From: Agaricus subrufescens
Taxonomy: Eukaryota; Basidiomycota; Agaricomycetes; Agaricales; Agaricaceae
DNA length: 64,000 bases
Direction: 5' to 3'
NCBI GenBank assembly: GCA_029945375.1
Contig: CM057061.1
Span: 2,542,001 to 2,606,000 of the forward strand
This document shows, in pieces, positions 55,915 to 64,000 of this stretch (the first letter of the stretch is position 1; each line of letters begins with the position of its first letter). A program made the position numbers and the translations under genes. A model generated the notes under the pieces. It was not told where the DNA came from and made no database searches. It worked only from the letters and a program-made list of their open reading frames with translations.

Positions 55915-57309
55915 ATGGACGAACTCATTGCCAGCCAAGAAAGCCCAATTATGGGAGCAAAATACATAAGCGGTATAGACATCCATATCTGGCCGGCTTC
56001 AAATATCCTCTAACTGGTACTAATCAGCCGCCGCATTATCATGTTTACTTTACGATCACGCTCTACACTTCGACGATGAGCTCACGGATATTTGGCTTAA
56101 CTTTGGGCAAGGGACAATCATAAAATCACTATATCTTCTTGGTCGTTACAGCGCAATAGTCGCCGTAATATATACCGCCCAAAGTAAGAGGCGCTATGCT
56201 GGGAAAACCCGAACGTTCACTGACGATATGTGTGTCAGGTCAAGCAATTTTCAACACGGAAATAACTCTACATGTGAGCGCACTTCCGCCAGTTAATCAG
56301 TGTTTGCTAATGGTAATCCAATTAGGAGTGGGTAATGTTGGGTGTTTATAGTACAACGCTGATAGTGCCAGAACAGTTGCCAAGTTTGGGCTCCTGTGAC
56401 GGTTGCCCTCATAGGACTTTCTATGATTGGGGCAGGGGGTGCGTCGATGCCATCCCATTGAAAAAGTTAGCATACTGACGTAGAAGGTACTACTAGGCAT
56501 TGTCATTTACCGGCTACGATCGTTATGGCATTTCAATCGTCGAATCACTCGTGCTATCGTAGCAATGGCTATTGTTGTGTTTACTTCGTCAGTCATATCC
56601 ATGAGCTTCGAAGCCGCTCAAATTAAGCGTCAGCTACTTTTAGTTGTATCTTCCATTCTCTCTGGTCTGATCCCAAATTCTAGATTATTCTATTACCGTC
56701 AAGGGCGTTCCAGGATGTTTGTTCATTTCACCATCATCGAAACCTGGAATTCCTTCAATAGTCTTGGGTGTTGCTTTTGTAAGCTATTTCACGTTGTGTA
56801 AAAATGACCTTTCTCTCATTTAAATGGCGCCAAAGGTAAGCTGGGGTCTTTTTACTTTCTGCATATTTACTTTCAACACATTTGCGGCACCATACCTAAC
56901 ATCCTCCGATGTTATACAACGGTTTCGAAGGGATGGGGGTCGTTACTTCTTTTGTGTATTGGGTAGGGTCTACTTCATAGACCCCAACTTCTACTCATCT
57001 TAATACCACACAGTCAATCACACTATATTCTTGCTCTCCAGTGCATTCGGCGGGGTGAGTCTTAACTAATAAAATCATATTTTACCTACTAAGTCGTCGA
57101 TATATCAAACAGAACTCCCGTCTTTCTGTTATTCCGTACGTAACAGCAGTGTTTGCAGAGCTACTAGCCCCAGGCTACTCAACTCACTCTTTAGCCTTGT
57201 AACAGCCATTTCTGCCATCATCAATGCTCGTATCTTCCATGGTATAGGCTCAGAAGCCGAACGTTATGCTGGCAAATACCATGCGGATTTCCGAATTGCG
57301 GAGGTTTGA
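55915..57309 (+). CDS. DUF6533 membrane protein (middle exons uncertain)
   Basis: Starts MDELIASQESPIMGAKYIS. An intron (GTATAG to CAG) joins to AAALSCLLYDHALHFDDELT then DIWLNFGQGTIIKSLYLLGR, the signature opening of DUF6533 proteins. Later pieces are LWHFNRRITRAIVAMAIVVF, GVPGCLFISPSSKPG, SSDVIQRFRRDGGRYFFCVL and the C-terminal AISAIINARIFHGIGSEAER to a stop at 57309. The middle (56.2-56.5 kb) could not be resolved into clean exons, so the gene may be intact with complex splicing or partly decayed. It is a predicted multi-pass membrane protein of unknown role and a neighbour of the DUF6534 genes. Confidence 0.55.
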
Positions 57310-57479
57310 TAGGGGTCAGTATGTATATTTCCAGGCTTGTTGGGGACCTAGTTGGCGGGAACTTCAGATGGACCGAATACAGTTGTATAATAGGGGAATC
57401 AATAGTCTTGGACGTTATTGGGCACGAACCGATGCATGGTGGTTTAACCCCTCCTTTAGCTTCTGTACACGACTATTGG

Positions 57480-58090
57480 AAGTGCCGTGTAGGGATGGCT
57501 GATCGGCTATGCCCAATTCAACCGGTCGCCTCACTCCAATCACCATCATCCCGAGCACCCACACTCGCCTCCTCTCGACCGACATTCTTGCAGAGCAGCC
57601 TAAACCTGGTACGGCTCGCAAAGTTTAAGACGAAAATAATCTACGGGCAACGGGCCAGCACTTCCACAACCCTTCAAGAAACTGAATAGAAAACAGTGGT
57701 TGCTCGCATCAGACTCGCCTTCCCGATGCATGATAAAAGCTAGGAAATGGAGGAGAGAGGAGGACGAGGAATTTTCTCATTTCATTTAGCGGAGGCATAC
57801 GGGTACGCCACTCGACTTCGTACACTAAAAATCTGTATATAAGGGATACATTGTAGTAAATTGATCGTCGAATGTCTACCTTTCTGTTCACTCTTGTTTC
57901 GACCCTTATCCGAAAACTCTCGTCGTCTCAGTTATTGATCACTGTCTCACTCCTACCCATCTCTCACCCTCTAGTCTCGTAGTTTCCTTCCCCTTGCTCT
58001 TTGTTCTGGTCATCTTGGTTCCCTATCATCTGGTCCCGATTTCTTCAAGCCCCGAGATCGTTCCAATTGTTGAAGAACCCCCCTTCAAGT
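57480..58090 (+). mobile_element. Second LTR-like copy (degenerate)
   Basis: Shares with the minus-strand LTR at 23261-23954, in the same order: GATGGCTGATCGGCTATGCC, AAATAATCTACGGGCAACGG, GGAGGCATACGGGTACG, CGCCACTCGACT, TATATAAGG (57837-57845), TGTAGTAAATTGATC and a pyrimidine-rich tail ending near ATCGTTCCAATTGTTGAAGA. Ends are poorly preserved. No internal retroelement coding region is adjacent. Confidence 0.6.
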
Positions 58091-58479
58091 TCTCTTCAGC
58101 AGTACTGATGCAACCACTAAACGAAAGTCATTGAACTGAGCGGGACGAGGCGTGCTCCATCAATCTGCTCTGTCCTCATTCAATGGTGCGGGCATGCACT
58201 TTAAACTTGTTTCGGCTTTGAATAAGGTATATTTATTATATATTTCCTCGCGATTATGACCATAAGATTTTACTCAGATGATGTCTTAGATAGAACCATC
58301 TCAGTAGAGGCTCCATTTCCAGTACAGGTATGGGCAATCAACGTGAATTATTATCCCAAGACATGACAGCGTCTATCTTGTGCAACCAGACTTAGTCTCT
58401 ATATCGAGCCTACGTTTATTCTTCACTAACGCGCGCCAACTCCGCGACCAGAATGCATCAGGTCCGCATCCACGCATAG

Positions 58480-59460
58480 AGTCACTACTTTTGCTGTAGC
58501 CCAGGCGATAATCGTCTAGTTGGCAGGCGCTGTCATGGTCGATATAGGATCACTGAATTACTTGTGCAACACTTGTAAGTACTACTCTTCGATGTGTGGC
58601 GTAATACTGAGCTAATCCCACGCCCAGCAAGCGCCAGTCACTGGGGCTTCTAGGGAATGAAAGCTAAAAATCATTTAGCGCAGGCACGGGACCGATTCCA
58701 AGGCGTCGGATATGACGCATCATTTGTGGTACAACAAGTTCTAAATTCAATTGGCGCCTCAAATGATATTCATCTGGTGACTGTAAACGGGCGTTCCTAT
58801 TTCTATGGTTGCTATTGCCGATTTGACATCAGATATCACAATGAATGTGCCCTTGTATTCGGACGTGGTTAGGCTGATCTACTCACCAAGTTCCGACGCT
58901 CATTTGTTCGGCGAGTAACTGGTATACCGTATACACCAAATTTTGATCCAATGGATTCCAAGACATCTGATATCTCATTTTGCCTTGTGCAAGTTCTATT
59001 GGAATTGTCTCATAGATGGTGTTTGAGGGCGTTGGGGGCATGATAATTTTCAATGTGGGACAATGTGTTTAGTGAAGGACATAGGTAATCTGCTAATCGT
59101 GACGACCTGGTTTATGAGCTACAAGCTCATGATGTTCCAAAGAGGGACAAAGTGCAAGCCTTATCTTACAGATACTATCTCCTGATACAGGAGAACAGTA
59201 GAAGTAGAGTATGTCTGATCCTACGAGAACGGGAGTGTCCATGCATGTAGAGTCTTACGAAATGGGTGATTTGGAGTCATAATCAAGAGGCCTCTAAGTA
59301 GAACAAAAATATCTGTTATTCCCATAGGTGCCGACTACAGGGGGCAAGCCCATTTGAAAGAAAGCGGATTCTTATCAATACGGGCTGGAACGAGCCCAAA
59401 GTGGTCACAAAGGGCCTGTGGCTTGAAGAAGTCTTCGGTTCCTTCGACATCGCTGAGTTT
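58480..59460 (+). pseudogene. DUF6534 relic (3' half)
   Basis: Nucleotide-level matches to the 3' exons of the flanking DUF6534 genes, in order. ATAATCGTCTAGTTGGCAGG (~58508) corresponds to the VVIVWLAAA exon but with a TAG stop. GCGCAGGCACGGGACCGATT (~58678) corresponds to the RKHKTGF exon. GTGACTGTAAACGGG (~58781) corresponds to TVQTG. TTTTGCCTTGTGCAAG (~58978) and TACGAAATGGGTGATTTGGA (~59258) correspond to the last exons. Early exons are missing or unrecognisable. The truncation is similar to that of the relic at 3.5-4.1 kb. Confidence 0.7.
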
Positions 59461-60040
59461 TGATTATGTTATGGTCTAAGTATTGCACGAAACATGGAAA
59501 TATAAAGCATCCTAATTAGACTTGAATCATATACCAGATTCGGGCAAAGGGAATTAATATGATTAACACAATCGATCCTATCCCCGAATCGCCGACCAGA
59601 TCATGCGTATATCCTGTCCTCGACTGCAACTGGCCATAAGCAAAGCTATTGAGTATTCCACACCGGGAAGTGATTGTGCTGTTCTGATTACGCGTTTATC
59701 TGAAACCAGTGTTCAGAACTTCGAGCACAGCCTCGTACTGAGTTGATATGACCTTCAGATCAGCCAATCCTGGGAAGAGAAGCTTAATTTAGAATCACAG
59801 AACCGGATTAGCTAAGTTTGATGAACACGGGAATAGGCCTTCTGTGAGTCTTCCTCAAACTGCGCCTCATTTTTGCTGTCAACTTCGGAGAAGCAAGAGA
59901 ACACCTGCAAAATGCGTGCAAGTATTGATTAGGCTAGCCGCTCCACCGGGGAAGTCGGCTTCTCACAACAATTCGCTGGGTGGATATAAAGAGGGGACTG
60001 GACCGGCATGGTGGAGAAGCGACCTTCCTTTCCGCACACC
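59461..60040. other. Intergenic with DUF6534 gene C promoter
   Basis: No gene recognised. A TATA box (TATAAAG, 59985-59991) lies ~50 bp before the start of the next gene. Confidence 0.5.
59985..59991 (+). promoter_or_regulatory. TATA box of DUF6534 gene C
   Basis: TATAAAG within GGATATAAAGAGG, 50 bp upstream of the ATG at 60041. Confidence 0.55.
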
Positions 60041-61948
60041 ATGCCGGAGGCAGCAGAGACCAAGTATGTTTTTTCCTCGCCATTGCACGCGAAACGTATT
60101 GAACCAATATGACATCTAGCCATGGGCCGATGCTTATTGGCACTGTCTTCAACATTCTTTTATTTGGTATTATGATTACCCAGGTGTATATCTATTATAC
60201 AAGCTACAGACGGTGAGTGTATATGATATTTCGAATGGGCATCCGGCTGCTTATCACTGCACTTTCATCCATCCAGCGATCGACTCTTCATGAAACTCCT
60301 CGTATGTCATACCACGTTAAAAGCCATCGTGAACGAATCTGAGATCGGGTCCCTCGACTAGGTGCTTGCAGTCTTTATAGTGGACGCCGTCAACACTGTC
60401 CTTGATTTTGTATACGTGTATGTTTCTCTGATTCTGCATTTTGGTAAGTGACTCTTCAAGTGTTTATATGGCATTCGATTGCTTACTGAAGGCGACCATT
60501 CACAGGAGACGCAGACTATCTAAGCAGGACAAATTGGCGTACGTATCTGTGCTTCACATTTTAAGATGGTTTATCTGACATCCCGCTGCAGAATTTGCGA
60601 CAGGTAAGAGACTCATTTTGGGAGCGCGGATGTCGCTGAAGCATACCCGGGGTGGAAACTTAGACCCAGCATTGACGGTGAGTCCCTCAGGGAATAGAAG
60701 AGGACACGGCCGTATACTAATGGTTCGATATCAAGGGCATGATCTCGCTTATGGTCCAACTTTTTTACGCCTGGAGAATCTATGTGATGACAAAAAGCTG
60801 GCCTCTGGTTACAATTGTTACAACTTTCGCTCTTGCATCGGGAGGTATGTCCGGCTGAAAGCTTTCGTCATCCCTTTGCCCGCTAACCTCATCTTAGTAT
60901 GTGCGTTCGTCACAACATGGGAGACAATCGTTATACCAGAGTTTGCTAATTTCCAAAATTTCCGGGTAAGCGAACCTGTACTCTGGGCTAAGGACAACTT
61001 AGTCATACAGGTGTTGTATGAAGGGCGTCGTAATTGTCTGGTTGGCCTGTGCTGTTGCTGCTGATATTACGATCACCACTATTCTCGTGTGGCACTTGTG
61101 AGTAGCATGGCTATATGAAGAGTGGTATTTCGCTAATCACTTAATTAGGGTAAGCTGATCCAGGTTTTCTCTTCAAGGGTGAGATAACTTAACTATATGT
61201 AGCGAAAGCACAAGACAGGTTTCAAGGCTTCGGATATGATTATCGATCGCATCATTCGTAGTGCGTGAAATTCTAACTTATTCAACTTGGCTTCTCGAAC
61301 GAACCATATACAGTAACCGTACAGACCGGCCTCATTACTTCCATGGTGGCCACAATCGACCTAACAATTTATCTGACTAGTGTAAGTACACTTTTTTCGG
61401 TTTGAGTGTCTAAGCTCATCTTAATCCTGCCTCCTGAAGTCATCTGGACTGTGAGTCGTGTATCCACTGAAGTTCGGGTTTGCATGTCTAAAATTTTAAC
61501 GAATTTGCAGTCACTTACTCTTCAACTTTGCCTTGTGCAAGCTCTATTCGAATTCGCTCATGAGTAGTCTCAATTCCAGAGGTCGCTGGAGACACGTTAG
61601 TTCAACATTCGAAAACATGATCAGTCAGGATCAAGGACAGGTCAATGAGCATGAAGCTTCGATACATTTCTGGCATGATCCAGATGCTGAAAATTCTCGA
61701 CACAGAAAGGAAAAGGTGTTTACATCATTGTTGTCAGAATGCTACTTGCTAATAAATTGATAAACCAGCGACAGAGTATTCTTAGTTCAGTGAGAAACGG
61801 AGTGTTTGTTCACGTGGAATCAAACGAAATGCGGGACGTAGAGTCACCTGTAAAGGAACGCCCAGTAGACAAAGGTCTAGTAGTTACTCCATCTGGTACT
61901 GACTTTGGAACGCGAGCACAAGACGAGCAGAAAGGATCTCCAGTATGA
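60041..61948 (+). CDS. DUF6534 seven-helix-like membrane protein C
   Basis: Starts MPEAAETK at 60041. It is split by many short introns, in the same plan as gene A: HGPMLIGTVFNILLFGIMIT, RRDRLFMKLL, VLAVFIVDAVNTVLDFVYVY, DADYLSRTNW, SLMVQLFYAWRIYVMTKSWP, LVTIVTTFALASGG, VCAFVTTWETIVIPEFANFQ, MKGVVIVWLACAVAADITIT, RKHKTGFKASDMIIDRIIRS, TVQTGLITSMVATIDLTIYL and LCKLYSNSLMSSLNSRGRW. The polar tail has MRDVESPVKERPVDKG and ends at 61948. It is a predicted plasma-membrane protein and appears intact. Gene A, the relic and gene C form a local tandem family. Confidence 0.8.
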
Positions 61949-63172
61949 CAGTATTTTTCCGTTCTTTAGACGGATGCTCGGGTCTCCATTATGTTACATA
62001 ATTGAATGATACAAAATACGAAGATAATAGATATTCCTAATGCTTAGCCGTGACCGACACTCAAGGTTGAATATTGAGTATTGAATGTCGGAGAAGTTGG
62101 TCCCATGCCGAAGACGCGGGCCGATCGAATTGATATAGACTCACGTGACGGGCCACTTTTCTTTCCTTGCTCCCATAACCATGGGCCGTCTGCGCCGTTC
62201 GAGAACCCACCATGCCCAGCGAGATGTACACAGGGCGTCCAGGACACGAGTATGCTTTCTATTAACATCTATATAGATGATTGCTGATCAGAGTTGTGCC
62301 AGGCCCGTACACGAGACCTCGACCAGATCCAGCTAATTGATCTAGATCCTAAAGTGCGGAGACCCATTTCTTTTCACGAAAAATCTTGTCTGATTGAGGC
62401 CACAGAATAGAGCTGTCCTTGAAGCACAACCTCTTGATTATGAAAAACCTGGACTTGCGCAACACTACTGCGTCGAATGTGCAAAGTTTGTCATTCTTGA
62501 TAGTGTTGTCCTACCACCAACTCATCTTATTGTCATAGATACTTTGAGACGGACCACGCCCTAAAATCCCATTGGCGGAGTAAAGTCCATAAACGGCGAT
62601 GCAAACAACTACGAGAGCCTGTATACACCATAGAGGAGGCCGAAAGAGCCGCGGGGCTAGGAAAAGAGGGAAAACGACCCGTGAGGGAAGTTGCCGGAGA
62701 TGCTGAGATGAGCAGTGCGATATTAGCATGATTCTAGCTTCTACCATTCGCTCCTATGGCCTGTAATACTACAATGTAAGTATTGCGACTTTTTCTCGGA
62801 TTTTGTACTCATCAAATTAAAAGTAATAACTATTCAGATAAGCAATCGATCCTCGAACGTTGGTTGTTTCACCATTTGATCGGATGACAATTTCCTTTGG
62901 TCTGTCAATGATCATGAGTAACTTATTGATTAAATTATTACGGGCTCCTTTCACTTTTCCTATTTTTGTGCAATGTTAGGACTTATCCCGCCGCCATTAA
63001 GTAGATGGCTGTGACGAAATTATGGGTCCGGAACTAGCTGTGTCAAGTTCCGCGACCAACGTAGCGACAAGCCCTCCTATCGCCGGGTGGATATTCAGGG
63101 GCTCTCTAGTGTCCTATCCGTTCTATATAATCTGAGGGACCAGAGCGCGGCCGCTCATAATACCACGACAAC
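61949..63172. other. Intergenic, no gene recognised
   Basis: 1.2 kb with short ORFs only. The P450 promoter is at the right end. Confidence 0.5.
63124..63130 (+). promoter_or_regulatory. TATA box of the cytochrome P450 gene
   Basis: TATATAA, 49 bp before the ATG at 63173. Confidence 0.6.
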
Positions 63173-64000
63173 ATGGCGTCCGCTCTGGTGGTCGCTGGAA
63201 TTCTAGGCCTTTCGTTCGTCATACACAAGGCTGTCCAAGTGTATGAGACTCGACGGTCGATTGGGTATGTAACAATTCCGATCATCCAATCAGTGGACGC
63301 TGAAGCTTGAAGATCTAATCGGCAAGGTTCCTACCTGGCCGTCGAGATTTGCTAGGTTCGGAGAGCATATTTTATTGGATCTTCCCCTCGATAAAGGGAA
63401 TTAAATTTGATGATGACTCATTAGTTGCTGAGGGCCATAGAGGTGAGCCGCGAACTCATCGGTTTAGTACTATAGCCGACGCAACCATTATCCCTTAAGC
63501 CTTTGAAGAGGTTGGATGGGATGCAATGTCAGCGGTTCGTACAAGACAATATTTTATCAGATAAACGTAAAGCCTACTCGATTTCAGACTACTTTTTGGC
63601 CGAGTGTACAAAACGAGATTTTCCTGGCTGATGCCGCAGCCATCAAAGTAAGTAGGCTTTTCTTTTTTGAAAAAATCTTTGTATCACATTCAAATGACAT
63701 TGAAGGATTTAGCCACGACACGCCGTTTTCCTAAACCACTAGAACTCTATGAGTGCCTAAATATATATGGCCGAAACATTGTGTCTACCGAGGGGGATCT
63801 ATGGAAAAAGTATAGAAGAATTTCTGCTCCGTCATTTTCAGAAGTAAGTACATCCCTATCTCTACTTAACAAGTTTTTGATTACTCGATTCAGAAAAACA
63901 ATAGACTGGTTTGGGCAGAAACTCTTCGAGTAGTAGACGACCTGGTTGAAAACGTATGGAATAATACTGATGCAACAATAGCTCATGGAGAAGACATAAC
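63173..64000 (+). CDS. Cytochrome P450, 3' end outside window
   Basis: Starts MASALVVAGILGLSFVIHKA, an N-terminal membrane anchor, then a series of short exons. Recognisable pieces are FLPGRRDLLGSESIFYWIFP (proline-rich hinge and early region), TTFWPSVQNEIFLADAAAIK, RRFPKPLELYECLNIYGRNI, VSTEGDLWKKYRRISAPSFS (the C-helix WxxxR signature: WKKYR) and NNRLVWAETLRVVDDLVENV at the window edge. This order matches fungal microsomal P450s. The I-helix, ExxR and heme-binding cysteine would lie beyond base 64000. It is an ER-bound monooxygenase of unknown substrate. No disabling change is seen. Confidence 0.85.

Overview
The window is nuclear DNA of a filamentous basidiomycete, most likely an Agaricomycete. 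The evidence is intron-dense genes with ~50-60 bp introns, and expanded families typical of mushroom-forming fungi: F-box/LRR proteins with a zinc-knuckle-like head, DUF6534 and DUF6533 membrane proteins, a cytochrome P450, aquaglyceroporins and a small secreted cysteine-rich protein. No rRNA, tRNA or CRISPR was recognised. All functions are inferred by reading the sequence; no database search was run.

Layout. 1-3.1 kb: two F-box paralogs (+), the second frameshifted. 3.3-7.1 kb: a ~180-240 bp direct repeat flanks a DUF6534 relic and a decayed phosphotransferase (APH/AIM9-like) pseudogene. 7.25-9.3 kb: a serine-rich unknown and a flavin-reductase-like gene (-). 9.4-18 kb: an AT-rich nest of mobile DNA containing a 526-bp fold-back element, a degenerate low-complexity coding relic, a 1.19-kb inverted repeat, and a complete 4,114-bp PIF/Harbinger transposon with 16-bp TIRs and ACT target duplication. 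That transposon carries a broken transposase and a broken DUF6818/Myb-like partner gene. 19-21.2 kb: a MYND-finger/DUF4470 gene (-) with a 15-nt microexon.

21.6-32.6 kb: the main F-box cluster, all on the minus strand (five paralogs: four intact, one decayed). One paralog takes its TATA box, start codon and first ~40 residues from a solo LTR. Two others sit in a ~2.5-kb tandem duplication that also copied the first ~80 codons of the adjoining POL1 gene. 32.9-38.2 kb: DNA polymerase alpha catalytic subunit, 17 exons, two GC-AG introns. 38.8-40.7 kb: a more distant F-box/LRR gene, convergent to POL1.

42-47.8 kb: two duplicated aquaglyceroporins flanking a Kex2-processed secreted cysteine-rich peptide. 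48.8-51.7 kb: a multi-exon DUF3433-like membrane protein (-) with another GC-AG intron. 52.8-62 kb: a cluster of DUF6534 genes (two apparently intact, one relic), a DUF6533 gene and a second LTR copy. 63.2 kb to the end: the 5' part of a cytochrome P450.

POL1 is the only core housekeeping gene recognised with confidence. The rest is largely accessory, duplicated or decaying, so the window looks like a gene-family birth-and-death region around one essential gene.
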